64,000 bases of DNA from Apostichopus japonicus (taxonomy: Eukaryota > Echinodermata > Holothuroidea > Aspidochirotida > Stichopodidae): positions 5,988,501-6,052,500 of the forward strand of contig NC_092568.1 of assembly GCF_037975245.1 (NCBI RefSeq). The letters are read 5' to 3'. The position numbers were made by a program, and so were the translations under genes. Positions within the stretch are counted from its first letter, which is position 1. The number at the start of each line of letters is the position of its first letter. Under the pieces are notes generated by a model, which worked only from the letters and a program-made list of their open reading frames with translations, ran no database searches and was not told the origin of the DNA. This document shows positions 1-23,104 of this stretch, one piece after another.

Positions 1-540
1 CATTGGTAGCTTCCAGGGACACACCAGGTTCCCTTCCATTGGCAGCTTCCAGGAACCTCACCAGGTTTCCTTCCATTGGTAGCTTCCAGGAACCCCACCA
101 GGTTCCCTTCCATTGGTAGCTTCCAGGGACACACCAGGTTCCCTTCCATTGGCAGCTTCCAGGAACCCCACCAGGTTTCCTTCCATTGGTAGCTTCCAGG
201 GACACACCAGGTTTCTTTCCATTGGCAGCTTCCAGGAACCCCACCAGGTTTCCTTCCATTGGTAGCTTCCAGGAACACACCAGGTTCCCTTCCATTGGCA
301 GCTTCCAGGAACCCCACCAGGTTTCCTTCCATTGGCAGCTTCTTGGGACCCCACCAGGTTCCCTTCCATTGGCAGCTTCCAGGAACCCCACCAGGTTCCC
401 TTCCATTGGCAGCTTCCAGGGACCTCACCAGGTTTCCTTTCCATTGGCAGCCTCCACAGACCTCACCAGGTTTCCATCCATTGGTAGCTTCCAGGGACAC
501 ACCAGGTTTCTTTCCATTGGTAGCTTCCAGGGACCCACAG
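1..540. repeat. 36-37 bp minisatellite
   Basis: About 15 direct copies of a 36-37 bp unit run from the window edge to about 540. Each has a CATTGG[T/C]AGCTTCCAGG half and a CACCAGGTT[T/C]CCTTC half. Copies differ mainly at T/C in the first half and in the GGACAC or GAACCCC middle. Long reading frames on both strands here are by-products of the repeat. The left end is outside the window, so total length is unknown. It probably lies in an intron of the gene whose last exon is at 904-969. Confidence 0.95.
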
Positions 541-903
541 TCAGTGACAGCACATGTACCCACAATCAGACATCCTCTATGCATCGGGATGGATAATTGT
601 AAAGATCGTTCTAGGGTGGTAGGGAGGGTAGGGCTTGCAAGGTGATAATGATGAGATGCTAGGGTGGTTCATAGTTGGGGATTCAATGGCTCAGGTTTCA
701 ATACTGGATTCAAGTTATGTAACACCACCCTCCCCCCTTCCCCCAGTCAAGAAGATCTTGTCAGTTTTTTGTGTTTATATTTGAAACATCCACTGACATT
801 CATAGATGTGCTCTTATTGCTCTTAACAGACAACTCCTTTGTTGTGTTTGTTTTTGTCTTCTTTATGAGAGACGTTAGAGATTTAGCATTTGTTTTCTTT
901 CAG
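541..903 (+). other. putative intron, 3' part
   Basis: There is no coding signal in this stretch. Its right end has a pyrimidine-rich tract ending in TTTCTTTCAG, a good 3' splice site for the exon starting at 904. It probably belongs to the intron holding the minisatellite. Confidence 0.5.
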
Positions 904-969
904 GTGTTGATCATTGAAGACCAAACTTTAGCAATGTTGGAAGATCATATCATATCTTGGAATAACTGA
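904..969 (+). CDS. terminal exon of an unrecognised gene (partial)
   Basis: A 66-base exon follows a strong acceptor (ATTTGTTTTCTTTCAG). Read in phase 0 it gives VLIIEDQTLAMLEDHIISWN plus a final N and a TGA stop; the other two phases stop at once, so phase 0 is forced. It would be the C-terminal 21 residues of a plus-strand protein whose earlier exons lie left of the window. The tail is acidic and looks helical, but I do not recognise the family. Support comes from the splice site, the single open phase and a downstream AATAAA signal about 500 bases away. No codon statistic or homologue backs it, so it remains a prediction. Confidence 0.5.
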   Translation: MLIIEDQTLAMLEDHIISWNN

Positions 970-1490
970 AGCCAGCACCTCTTTCATCTGTTTCCTTAAT
1001 CAGCCATGTTCATTTCAACTTGAAAATACTCAGAAAACTCTCTTTCATGATACAATGATGCATTGTGGAGTAGCTTATGTCAATATTGTTTATGTAAAAA
1101 CAGCTACTGTTTCATAGAATTACAGAACTTAACTTGAGAAGAGATTTTCAGTCATATGTACATGATGCTGGAAATAGCTGCTACTATTAATGTTTTGTAC
1201 AATTTTTTTGTACGAAAAAGCTCAATGTATTCCATTAAATATTTTAGGTAATAGTTTATACTGCCTAATTGATGTTTCCTTATCTTGCTACAGGAACAAA
1301 ACTAATGAAAAGTCAACCCAGACATATTTTGTATGCATGTGGGTTTTAATTATCATGCTATTTTGCATACATGTGGGGTTTAGTTATGGTATTTTGTTTT
1401 ATAAGTATAATTCATTTAATCTTAAGTTGCTTCTGTTACCTAATATTTTGTGATTGCAGTAAGTAAATAAATATGTATAACTAATGACCA
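970..1490 (+). other. probable 3' UTR with AATAAA signal
   Basis: AT-rich sequence without coding signal follows the stop at 967-969. An AATAAA hexamer at 1466-1471 is a plausible polyadenylation signal, so the transcript would end near 1490. A stop-free frame at 1190-1453 is low complexity and not gene-like. Confidence 0.45.
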
Positions 1491-4400
1491 ATCGGTGTGC
1501 TGTATTTGTTCTGTCACTTCTAACTGTATCAGTGTATGCCAATGCATGTCTGTATACATGAAACACTCAAGTGTTACAAACTCTGACATCCATCGTTCTT
1601 AGGCACCACTTTGTGTCACATCAGCAATTCTTCAGATATTTTGATGAACAATTATTGTCAGCTGATCTTATCGTCTTTCTTCCCAAAGGAACCCAGAATG
1701 TAAACAAATACAATCAACATTGACAAATCATACAAAATCAACTTTCAGATTCTTCAGACTTTTGCTTTATTGTGATTCCTTCAATTTAAATGCGAGAAAT
1801 ACATTTTATAAATTAATTTTGGTTTACCAAACCAATTAACCTATTATTACTGCCATCTATCATGTATAGGTACTCAAATTTTCATTTTTTGTTTTTATAA
1901 ATGAATTTTTGATGTATTTCCTTATAATGGTATCTGAGGTATGATCTTAACTCTGTGCATGAAGTTGGTAAGTTCAAACATAGAAGAAATCATTTTGACA
2001 TCCAAAACTTAGCAACCATGTACTTGACTCATTTCTTTTGGTGTGAGGAGAGGAGGGGAGAGGAGGTAAGGGATAAGAAAGCATTTGTTATGTCACCTTA
2101 ATCTTCTATAAATCATGAAAACCTTTTAAAGGTAATCAGCTATATGCTAGAAAATATGCTAGAAGGTAACTAATACACATGTTCAAGCTTCAAAGCCTTT
2201 ATATTTATATGATGAAAATGAGAAAACTCTTTATGCCGTATTTCACTGGGCTCCATATTGACCCTGGACCCCCTTATTGACCCCTGGGCCCCCTTATTGA
2301 CCCTGGGCCCCCTTATAGATGCCGGGTCAAGGGATGTAGCCAACCCCTCTCATCCATGCATGTCCACCATATCTAGAAAAAGTTCAAGAACATGACAGCT
2401 AGCTGCTTCTTAACCAGTTAATGCATATTTATGCTTTATAAATATTTAAATTAAGATTATTATCAATGAAAATTCAATAACAAAGTTTGAATCTATGTAC
2501 AACAAAAAGTCATAGTTACAAATTTTTAAAGAACCAATGTTTGAAGAATGGATCATGAATATTCATAAAACCTGCGATGTTCAAAAACAAACAAATGTTT
2601 GAATACTTGACTCTGGCCAAAGGTCAAAATTAAACTTAATTATGTTTTCTTTGATGAGAAATAATGTCAGAGGATTGTTTTAAAGAAAAAAATAAACTTC
2701 TAAGGACTAGAGATCTAGACATTTTTTATATTTACTAAGGCATCAGTGATTTTATAAATTAATATCTCTTTAAAATCAAGTGCAACCGTCAAAACTTAAT
2801 GATATCTCACTACTTCTGTTTCCGTTCTAGTAAGGCACTATTATCGTATAAACCAAACCAAAAGTTTTTAGTTTTTTAAGGAAGCATCAATCTTATACAT
2901 TTTAATAAAATGTTGCAAGAAATAAATTTTTCTTTAAGACAAAATCTATTATGACATCAGTTCTCTTCAGATCTTGTTGGCTTACAGTAGTCTTTGGCTA
3001 TTCCAATGTCCTTCTCTTTACAATCATTTATAAAAATTACCCAAAGTCTGTAAAACTTCTAATGCTATGAGCAGCAGATAGAAGGATGATGACATCCAAC
3101 ACAATGCAGCAGTGACAAGAAAATTGTAATGAATTTGAAAACATATCATGTGAAAAAAATATGCCTGGTTTCCCCTTGATTTCTGTAAAGTTTCGGTGTG
3201 TGCTAACCATGTAATCCAACCACTTTAAAAGACCATAGCCATGGTGTTTTCACCATGATGTAAATACTGATTCAACTGACATTGATTGTCAAACTTTCTG
3301 TCCCTAAAGACACATTTTTTGGTAAACATTTAACAAATTCTGGAGTTACTTTCAAGTGATTCTTCCCTTTAAAGTACAACAGACATGTCAACGAAACAAT
3401 ATAATAAAGTAAAAAAAAATATCATTGCTGTAACAAAATTGAGTTGGTCATATTTTAAGGCAACATATTAAGGCTGAAAAAAATGTAGAAGAGAATGAAT
3501 GAAAAAAACTTGTAAAAAATGTTAAGATACATGAAAATCATTAATTCTACCTGAGATTGAAGAGCTAATTACAATGGAGGTTAGAGTAAATCAGGTACAT
3601 AAATTGTACAACAAACCTGATTTAGTTGGCTGTGGTTCTTTTTGCAACGTTAAAGTTATATCATTGATCTCTTGCAACAATGGGGTATTCTTTTGTTAAT
3701 TAATCTTGAGGCAAGTGTCTTAATTTGGACTTCCAAATTTCTTATAAATATAAATGTGATATACATATATATATAAGTAAAAAAGGCAATCAACTTTTGC
3801 TTTTTTCATCTTTAACAACATTTTAAAGGCATTTACTTCATTTACAAGTAATTTATAGAATTAAACCTACTTGAGGTAGAATTTTTTCTTGATGTGTCAC
3901 AGCCCAAGACAAAGATAAAACTTACTGCTAGTAATGCTTCAATATAGCTGTTCTGAGTTTCAAGTTATTCACCTTCAAAATATACTTAATCTCAATTTGT
4001 TTATGATGATGGCTCCTCAGTGTTAGGACTAAATGTTAATCCAATGTTTTATAATTTCTAATAACTCAAACAAATGTAGTTTAAAAAAATATATACATAA
4101 ATATATATATATATATATACTATTAAAGTTTTCATATGTAAGCAATGTTATACAGATTAAGTCAAGTTAAGGAACTTACAACACTGTAAGTCTGTTACCC
4201 TGTGATTGGATCGACTCCTTATAATAAATGAAAGAATTAGTAATCCATGCAAGTCTTTGGTATAACTTGGAGTCTCCTTACATTGTTATCTTGTTTAAAA
4301 TGTAGTACTTTGCAAAGAAGGCACAGTTTGCTTAGTACTTATGAACTCAAATTAGTTCAATACTTTGACCAGGTGTGCAACATTGTCAGTATCAACTAGA

Positions 4401-4828
4401 AGTTGCCCAACATAACGATCATTCAACACTGAGTGCAGCATTGTCAGTATGTTTCTAAAAAAATACAAATTTTTGAGATTTATTAAACTTAATTAATGCA
4501 TCTGGCAACAGTAGAGCTATTGAGTTCATCATGGATGGCAACTGATATGACAAAAACCTTTTGTTTTTGTTACCAAAGTACAAAATCATCAATCCACTGA
4601 TTATTGTGAGAAACAATATTTCCACAAAAAAGGTAAATTTTGATGAATCTCTAAGTACAGAGAAAATTGACCGTTGAGCAAACATTTCAAATGTATCATA
4701 TTTCAAGGATAAACAGAAAAGTAGACAATAACAGGAAGTAAAGTCCACCATAATGTCATCACAGACTACCCACTGTGATCCACTTCCTGGATAAAAGGAA
4801 AGGTGTGTCTGGTGCATGGAAGCAGATC
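1491..4828. other. intergenic, no gene seen
   Basis: AT-rich DNA between two convergent genes. It contains a short tandem repeat at 2257-2316 and a small (TA)n run near 4096-4119. A 120-codon minus-strand frame at 4455-4817 has an ATG and one hydrophobic stretch but no recognisable domain. I treat that frame as chance or as CPPED1 3' UTR. Confidence 0.6.
2257..2316. repeat. 25 bp tandem repeat, ~2.5 copies
   Basis: The word ATTGACCC[C]TGGGCCCCCTT recurs at about 25-base spacing. Copies are near identical, with one extra C in the second. Confidence 0.8.
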
Positions 4829-5395
4829 CTGGTGGGGACAGCGGGACACGTCCCCACCAAATTTTTCAGTGGTGGGGACATGTCATACCGTGTCCCCACC
4901 AATTTGTCTTGACAATACGCTGCATTTAAATTTTACCCTGTTTTGAACTTTGGCGCAGTTTGATCCAGCATTGTGCAAATGACATGCAGCAGTTCTCATT
5001 TTATTATATTTATCCACAGTTGTTAAATATAGGACGGAAATCGCATTTGCAGCAGTCTATAATTGATTTTTGGGAAAGGACCACAGACCCATCGTATACA
5101 AAAGTCTACTTGGATTATTTGTCCCCTAATTTTTTTCTGCAGACGCCCATTTTTTTCCCCAAACTAAATTTCTAAGCCATAAGATCTTAAACTTAATGAG
5201 ATTTGGGAGCATCAGTGGGTCTGGAAGTGTTATTTCCGGCGATCTGGGATGTATATTTGCCTAAATATTTCTTGTACGCTACGCGCGAACCCATCTTCGC
5301 ACTCTGCTTAGATAGTATCAGAGAACAGACACGCGTCCCCACCATTATCCAAGACTGATCTGCGCCCATGGTCTGGTGAAAATAATTTACACTCA
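4829..5395. mobile_element. degenerate short dispersed element
   Basis: The left side has inverted GGTGGGGAC / GTCCCCACC words, and a further CGTCCCCACC lies at about 5335-5345. Between them, 5221-5345 matches in reverse orientation the core at 40030-40195, 48295-48370 and 57960-58095 (AGCGTACAAG next to GGCGCG, then ACTATCT). It is a copy of a short non-autonomous DNA element. Its exact ends and superfamily are uncertain. Confidence 0.5.
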
Positions 5396-5726
5396 ATCAA
5401 CCACATCTAGAATAAGGTAAAAAATAGTGAGATGTGGTTTTCAAATAACAGTGTAAAGTATTTGAATCTCTCACATTGCCTGCCACCAGAATATCACTTT
5501 AATAAAAACAAAGATAATTTCAAGATCTATTTCTTAGCTTTGGTCCATATGCAAACACCTTTTAAAGGTTCCTTTTCTTCTTGTACTGTCTTATTTTGCA
5601 AATAGTACAAATTACATCATAAAATATTCCCTCAATCTCCTTTCAACTGTTCTTTGTCTGTCTCAGAAAACAGTTTGTCGAGACATCATTCATATAGATC
5701 TGTCCTCGACATTTGACCTCCATTTT
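5396..5726 (-). other. CPPED1 3' flank / probable 3' UTR
   Basis: Sequence downstream of the CPPED1 stop. It is AT-rich without coding signal and I cannot place a convincing polyadenylation signal. Confidence 0.35.
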
Positions 5727-8700
5727 TCAGTCTAATTCGAAGGACAGCGGTATGTCATCCATTGCGTAGTACTTATGATTGATGCCGCTCTCCGTGACGG
5801 TGACAACCCTCAATCCTGACTTCTCCGTTCCCAGAGGACATCCCATGGCGGATGTAACCACCTCCTCCATGCCTTTGTAGAAGCCGCCTGCATTCCTGTG
5901 ATAATGTCCGCAGAAGACTGTTTTGACACCTTCAAGATAACAGTGCAAGATATTTCCAATTTATTTCAAATTTGTTTCAATCAATCAATCAACCAATCAT
6001 AAGAATCAAACATAACAAAGAGATGAGATTAGACGCAAGAGTAAGAACATCAATAATGACAAAATAATACGACATAGGTATTAAATTACAAAGAGTCTCT
6101 GCATTTCATACTTATTACAACGCATCAGACTATTAAGATACAGAATTTTTGACCAAATGCGTATTACTTTGCATCGGACACCTTTTTCTTGGTATTTATC
6201 TCATGCCATATGATAATCAGATATATGCCTTCCTGAAGCCTGAAAAATATTACTTTGTATAATATTTTTTATAACTATTTTCAAAGTTGTTGGGTTTTCA
6301 TTTAATGTTATATAAGTCAATCTAGAGAAACAAAGTTATACTTTGCAGTATTGAATAACATTGAACAATTACCAAAATAAAATGCAAAAAGCCTGCATTA
6401 TATACATACAGTGATGATGATGATGGCTGAAAAGGAAATTCCTTTGTGTGTTTCCATAAAAGAAAGTCAACACATAATCCCCTTATTTACATACCTGCTT
6501 TATGTAACTTTTCCAGCATTTTAGACCTAACATTTCGATCAATGTTAAAGTAATCGTTGCCTTCATCTGGATGCTTGAGAAACCAAGGAATATGTTGAAA
6601 TGTGATAAGATGCTTACACCCTTGCCCTGAAGGTAAGAGGAGATAGCAGATTCATATCAAGTATCAGCTCAAAGTATTCAGGAATCTTATTATTATACCC
6701 TATTCACTCTCCCATTTGTCTCCCTGCCTCCCCCCTCTCCCCTAAGAAAAAACAAATGCCCAAAATGAAACAACATGACTGTTTCTATACTCCTTGCCTT
6801 CCAAGAACAGTTTGGTCTAACCCAATCCCCTCTGACATTCCCCTGATGGAAAACTTGTCAACCTGATACTGATGATACTTGGTTCAGTACCTCTTGAACC
6901 TACAACATTGTTAGTTCAGTAGTACTTCTCACATTGAAGCAAAGCACTATAGTATTCTGGTCAGTAAGTGATCAACAGGTGATACATACTGGTCAAAGGA
7001 AACATCTAGAATTAATACATTACTGGGTCCTTCTTCAATATTTGGGGTATAATATAGGTGAGACTTCCCAGTAACTCACATGGGTCAATATGTAACATCA
7101 GAGAGGTTGTGGGGTGGGGGGGGGAGGGTGATAACCAAGCAATATGTCATTTTGTTAGTTCATAAATACTCATCAATATGTCATGGATTGTTAGTCATTT
7201 AATAATGGTTTCAGAATAATTACATGTGTGACTTTTGGGTAGTACATAACAATGATGCTAAGATTTATTTCCAGAGGTAGGGCAGGGAAGGTGGGAAGAA
7301 GAAGGGGAGAGGGTGGGGGGAGTTAGCAATACTACACTTACCATTGAGTTCCCTGTCCAGCCATTCATTCTGTTTCTCACTCATTTCTGTGACTAGACTG
7401 GAATCTTCATAGTACTGTGAGTTTAATACCAAACATTTGACACCTCCTGCCCAAAAGCTGAAATAGTCATCGCCAATAGTGTCCCTGAATCGCTGAATGG
7501 ACTGTGGAGTCGGTTTGTTGCCTACGTCATGGTTACCACAGCAACACACTAATGGGATGCTTGGATCAAGTCTAGAGAACTCTCTTGCAAAGTCCTGTTC
7601 TTGTTCTGTTCTGCCCTCTTCCCCTGCAAATGGATCAAAATATCAAAGTTCAGCACAAGTTTACAAAATATTAAAAGCTTATCAGAAACTTCCATAATTT
7701 ATAGCAGTGTGAGTTAAATCTCTTTCCTAGTTCTGCGGGCAGGCTATCACTGATAAAATCAATATCAACCAACGATATGAGTGATTATGATTACTATCTT
7801 TCAAGTATACTCACTGGGAGGAGTACTAGTTTAAATGATTCATAAATACCATTCTAGTGCCCTCTACTGACCTCTGCTCTGTATAAATATTCACAAATTT
7901 ATCAATCCATCAACAAACCCATCACTGTATGAGAATCTGAACTTAGTCATGGCAATTGAGCAAATGGAAGCTGTCTGAAAATTTCCCTCCAGAAAAATCC
8001 CATTTAATCAACAACGTGCAAAAGTTTCCACACCAAATTCACTCATAATAATAATAATAATTACTGCAAAGTTTTTCAAAATTTGTGATCATAAAATTCA
8101 AAACCAGGATAGATTTAGGCATATCTGCAAGATTGGTTCACCTAACCTTAGTATTGATATTTGAAATTGTTCTGATAAGTATTAAACTAACTGCCGTATC
8201 AACTCAACGATGAATAGCTTTTGCCCAATTACTGTATTTTACAGACAGAGTTTATTGAGCTATCAACGTCACTGTCTACATAATGCAAACAAGTTTCAAT
8301 AATATATAACAAGTCTTGACTATTCAGATGCATACAGAGTACAATACCTGGGAATGCATGAACTAAATCGCCACAAACTGCAAAAAACTTTGGTTTTGGT
8401 TTCATTTGGTTAATTTTGTCTATTGCTATTCTGGTCATCTTTATCTCCTCTTCCCATCGGATTGGAGTCTTTTCCGCCATGTCGTCGATCATACCATACT
8501 GACAGTCTGCCCCCTGTATAAACATGAATGAACCATTCCATTCACCTTCTTTCTCTGTATTGAAAACAACAATCAGGAAAAGATTGCATACTTTGTTAAA
8601 TATCCATCTTATCTTATTGCAAATTCAAGCTAAATACACTTTATTAAAAATACTATCCATTGCTCCAAATGAGAGGAATGAATGAAGCAATCTCATCAGA

Positions 8701-10320
8701 GACAACACATGTTTCCCCCCCCCCCCCAAAAAAAAAAAACAAGGGAGAGAGGATAAACTATAGCACCTGACTAACACATCAGTCAGCAGAAAGATTTCTT
8801 CCAATAAACCATTCCATGTTTCTAAACTCAGTATAATAGATTGATAGTAAACTGAGTACTTTCAACTGTAACAGTTTGTTTGATATTTATTACAACTGTA
8901 ACTGAAACACAGGACCAATACAGGACATTTACCATCCAACCACATGTGGTACAAGTATGCAGGCCAATCTCTGATCATTGGTATTTATCAGTCATGGTGT
9001 AGATTTGTATGGGATATTAAAACATTGCCGGGATATATAAGACCCATTCCATGTTTTTCATCACTAAATTCACTTTGATCTCCACCTTTGCCGGGATATA
9101 TAAGACCCATTCCATGTTTTTCGTCACTAAATTCACTTTGATCTCCACAGAGGTTTCTTGGTTTAGAGATAACTTATACTATACATTATTCAACTGTCAG
9201 TGGACTTACTGTACTCTCAGTAGAAGAACAAATATGTATATTTATTGCCAAAGCTTTGAGAAGCACAATTTACAAATGTCAAGTTAACTCTGGTGATACA
9301 AGTTGAATAGTACTGTATACACTCAATGTTACTTATGGATTTTCTTTGTTTGATGGATGACATATTAGACATGGTAATCACTGGAATGCGAATATACAGT
9401 TGTTAGTAAGTACCATCTCATTCCAGGAATTCTTCAAAATTTTACTATGTAGGGCAGTAGACTGCACCAATTAAGTGAAATATAGCATGGTTCAATAAAC
9501 TTACTGAAAGTGTCCATTGACCCTTTATCTTTCTCTGTCAACTGTATTCTTACCTTCACATCAAATAAATGATCAATGACAATGGTGTAATTTATGTATG
9601 GCAAACTAATTGTCAAGACAAACTATTTTGCAATGGTCAGAAGTACTTTTGTCCGCAACTAGACTTTTCGTAATTACATTGGGGGAGAGGGGAACCATGG
9701 TTAAGGCTATGGAGATACTTTATAGGCTGCATCACACAGTGATCATGTATCAGGCAGTAATTTAAGTGACACTTAAATGCAAACAATACATGAAGTCAAC
9801 TTTGAAGCACTTAATCTTATCTACATTAAACTTTCTGGACATTGTTGATGCCTATTGCACACTCATATGTAGGTGAACATAAATTAACTTAATTAAGCCA
9901 TCACAAACTGTGGATCACTTACAAATACAATCCGGTAAATTTTAGCTATGCTTCAGTATCGGTATAAAACTTTGGTTCAGGCCTACGATATGTCATGTTT
10001 GTAGAACATCAATCTGCCATAGCTCCAATTAAATTTGTCCTTATTTTGTATATTGCTGTCACAAACAAAGCCATGCCTCTGCACGATACATATCAATGTA
10101 TTAATCCTTACCGGTGTTATAGGCATAGGATTGACTATATGTACTGTATTTTGTGTACCTGTAGTGTTAGTGTTAGGCTAGGCTACATGGGTAGGCCTAT
10201 CTTTTGTACGCTGTCAGGATACAGGTTAGGTTGGAAGACAAACTTACCCTTATCCAGGCCTTCATACTCGCCATTCCGTGCTCTCTTTCGAAATTCCGAG
10301 GAAATTATGTCTGTACCCAT
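5727..10320 (-). CDS. CPPED1: serine/threonine phosphatase CPPED1
   Basis: Calcineurin-like metallophosphatase domain protein 1, a cytosolic phosphatase; the mammalian protein is reported to act on AKT1. Five exons on the minus strand: 10320-10248, 8554-8348, 7623-7342, 6626-6495 and 5929-5727. All four introns are phase 1 and GT-AG. The joined protein is 298 residues, against 314 in human. Metal-site motifs appear in order: GADCQYG (39-45), GDLVH (86-90), GNHD (123-126), QHIP (198-201) and GHYHRNAGG (239-247). Very family-typical stretches are KPKPKFFAVCGDL and GDDYFSFW. The start ATG at 10320 gives an N-terminus of human-like length with EKEGEW just before the domain. No lesion is seen. Exon 5 has an AAG acceptor (CTTGAAG), slightly unusual. 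The homology is recognised from memory of the family and was not searched. Confidence 0.96.
8700..8741. repeat. poly-C then poly-A tract
   Basis: A run of more than ten C is followed directly by a run of about twelve A in CPPED1 intron 1. Such tracts recur through the window. Confidence 0.85.
9027..9150. repeat. 63 bp tandem duplication in CPPED1 intron 1
   Basis: Two head-to-tail copies of a 63-base unit start at about 9028 and 9091. They differ by a single visible substitution (TTTTTCATC / TTTTTCGTC), so the duplication is recent. It lies in the 1.7 kb first intron and affects no exon. Confidence 0.9.
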
Positions 10321-19890
<9,570 letters not shown>

Positions 19891-20350
19891 AGAAGAAAGT
19901 GGGCTGAAACATAGACCCACTCATGATTAAACATTCCTGGAACTGAAGAAGGAAAATGACCAAAGGTTGGAGATGCTGGTCGTGAAATCTGCTAGAAATA
20001 CTCTATTTATTACTGAATGGTCCGCAATGAGCCCTTTCCTATGTAAACTACGATGTCTTGCTTGTTTACCCTTAGTGTATTTCAGAGAAACGCTTACACT
20101 GCAGGAAGAAAGCACATCTGTGCTCTGTTACAAGCCAAGTAAGAATAACATAATGGGATCAAAAAGATGGATTTATTTAATATTTATAAATACAATTCTT
20201 ATGAAAAATGCATTTGACCCAGCCCACATGTTAGTGACATGAGTTATGTCAAATATCTTCCATGTGCTGGGAAAAATTGTTTGCTTCTTGTGAAATATAG
20301 TAACTTGAAGCTGCAACTAAAATTAACCACAGATGTTGCAAAAATAAAAC
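19891..20350 (+). other. ZFPL1 3' UTR
   Basis: Non-coding sequence follows the TGA at 19888-19890. An AATAAA at 20343-20348 is the best polyadenylation signal. Frames here are short and unremarkable. Confidence 0.6.
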
Positions 20351-20980
20351 CTGTTATGTTTTTGTTGACTATTTGCAAACATGTATAAACCTATATAAGA
20401 AGTAGGTGCATTTGGCAATTTTCTTAGAAGAATGGGAAAGGTAGCCATGGTCATTTACCAACAGAGCTTATCATTCTTGTGGACTTGCCAGTTGGTTTAG
20501 GGAATTATCTGATTAAAGATGGAATTTGGTTGAGCAGAGAAACTTACACCAGCTCCTTTTGAAGTATGATGTGTGTGGAATATTAATATCCCTCAACTCT
20601 CCCCCCTCCACGCCCCTACCAATATGAAATTGACTTGGCAAATGATCAGGAATGTCATAATAACATACAAGATTGATGATGGATCTGACTCTTGAAGATA
20701 ACCCTGTACTTGATTGTTTATTTCTTCTGGTACAAGACTAGAAATTTGTTACAATACCAAAAATGATTTACGAGAGTTTGTTATCAAAATAGTAGTCAAC
20801 AGTGAACATGTTATGTGAGTGCTTATGTCTGACAGAAAACAAAGTTAGAGAATTGTTTACTCTATATATTCCCTAAAGGGCATAGAGCTGAACACAAAGA
20901 GTTTTCCTATCAGTGGGAAGACCTATGAAGGTATTCGCTATTTGTGGTAAGCTTAGCGCATGTTGTGACATGTATCCTAT

Positions 20981-21051
<71 letters not shown>

Positions 21052-23104
21052 ATAGAAGGCTGTTACTGTCTTGGTCCACAGTTATGAATGAATTGTACTT
21101 CTTAAATGAAGTTGTATCACCATGGTAACATAAAGCAAGAGTCGTTTTTTATCATGTAAATGTTGCAGATATTATATATGAAGTGGTACATGATAATCTG
21201 AATATTAACTGTGTCGTCATAGTCAAATGGGAGAAATTAATGATATATTCTTGCAGCAAATTCAGCATCTGTGCACTGATAGTATTGGCTTGATGAGAGA
21301 CATTGGTAGGTTGGAAATGGAAACACATTCAGCTACAATAAAGCTTTTCAAACAAATCTCTAGCATGTGAGGTTTGCATATTCATAGCATAGAGCGGCTA
21401 TCCTGTTTGCATATTCATAGCACCCATTCTACATTGTTAAGATACTGAAAGCAGATGCTATATAATACTTGCATATTCTGGGTTAACCTTGTTACTGTTA
21501 TTGCATTAAATTTATGTAGTGACATTTTAGAAAGGAGACATTTTGCTGGAGATTTTACAACAAGTGTTCCTAACTGGTTTATAAGTTTGTAATGATATAC
21601 ACCAGGAACTTTAAGATCAAATGATATGATATTCATGTGGTTTATGGTGATATACTTATATAGTGTAGAGACCTACTGTATGATGGCATGCTGTCGCAGT
21701 ACCTGTTAAGATTTATGTTAGATATTGCATGCATGTTACCATAGCAACCATTGTAGTGTTCTAACTTGTCTCATAATGTGCTTTTCACAAAAGTAAAGTC
21801 AAACGATGATGTAACTTTGCACGTCTATTTGCATATCATCAACACCCACAGTGACATATTTTATTGTTAGTTTTCTTATACCAGCACTACTATTTGTTGT
21901 TTGTGATAAAAGGAAAGAATGAAAGAAATACACCCAAGGTTATTACTCTTTATATACCTTTCTTATTGTTCATGTTATATTCAAACAAAAGATAGTATTC
22001 CTACATGTATCTCATTTGAGATCATGCAAGAGAATTTCTGATGCATTCCACTCCTTTGAGTAGACTGCGCTAAAATAGGTATTGAAATGGCGCCATTATC
22101 AACGAAGATAATTCCCAAGGAATGGCCCACACTTTTATCAATATCTTGATCAAAGCTAGATTGGTAAGAATTCAAATGATACAATGTGTACAATATGCCA
22201 ATTCAAAGTCATAAATGTGCAATAATTGAACCCACCATCCTAACTTAATTGCTTTAAGTTCACCTGTAGATTTGGTTCCCTTATGTTATGGAAGTTAGAG
22301 GCAGTCTGTGATGGATAATCAATGGTTAGCATCAGAGGTGAAGGCAGGGATGAAGGAGAGGGAAGGGGTGTTGCATGAGGGGTGAGGGGAGGGGAGGTCA
22401 TATTTCTTTAAGTAGGCCAGTGAAGCAGGACCAATGCTAAGTAGTATATATGTATGCAGAAGTAAGTCAAAGAGTGGTGTTTGGTGGGGATGGTGTGTGT
22501 AACAGAGTAATGGAGAGATTTATTCATTATTACTATGATGTTAACAACATAAGACACTTTAAAGAACATTTCTTGCACCTCCCCCCCCCCCCCCCCATCT
22601 CTCTCTAATGGAAACCTCAGATTACTCACCTGGTTTTGCACCTCATTGCAAGGAGATCAAAATGTTGATATGTCTCAAATAGTCAGGTACTGTATATATT
22701 TTAGTTAAAGTATTATCATGAAATGGATGCTTTCACCATTTTGTATAAAATTAAATCATTTAGCTATAGTAAAATTATTTGTCATACAATGGCAAAGAAC
22801 ATGTCTTGAAAATATGTGCTATTTATAGTCTTGAAGATGTACAATGATCCAATTCTTAGTTTTAAAAGAAATATTTGAGGATTATTTGCCTAATTTGTTT
22901 TTGTTAAGGAATGAAATAGATTTGAGTTCAATTTAACATATGTTTTCCTTTCATTTAATGTCTTTCTAAGCATTGTTTTAACAATTCAGTTGATGAATTA
23001 ATGTCTCGAGGGATGACGCTTATTTGGAAACAAGTTATTTTTGGTTTCGATGAATATCGTAACCTATGCATTCATGATGGCGTGTGTGTGAGTGTGTACA
23101 TTTG
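20351..23104. other. intergenic, no gene seen
   Basis: AT-rich, with the (TA)n run described separately, a G-rich stretch at about 22340-22400 and a poly-C run at about 22579-22596. No frame or splice pattern suggests a gene. Confidence 0.65.
20983..21047. repeat. (TA)n microsatellite
   Basis: About 32 uninterrupted TA dinucleotides. The alternating Ile-Tyr frames on both strands come from it. Confidence 0.98.

Noticed and set aside
58-645. Three overlapping reading frames of about 130 codons on both strands
   Set aside because: They are translations of the 36-37 bp minisatellite.
4455-4817. 120-codon minus-strand gene with one hydrophobic span
   Set aside because: No domain, no splice context, AT-rich composition like its surroundings; most likely chance.
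20873-21128. Ile-Tyr repeat proteins
   Set aside because: Produced by the (TA)n microsatellite; the same applies at 43214-43903.
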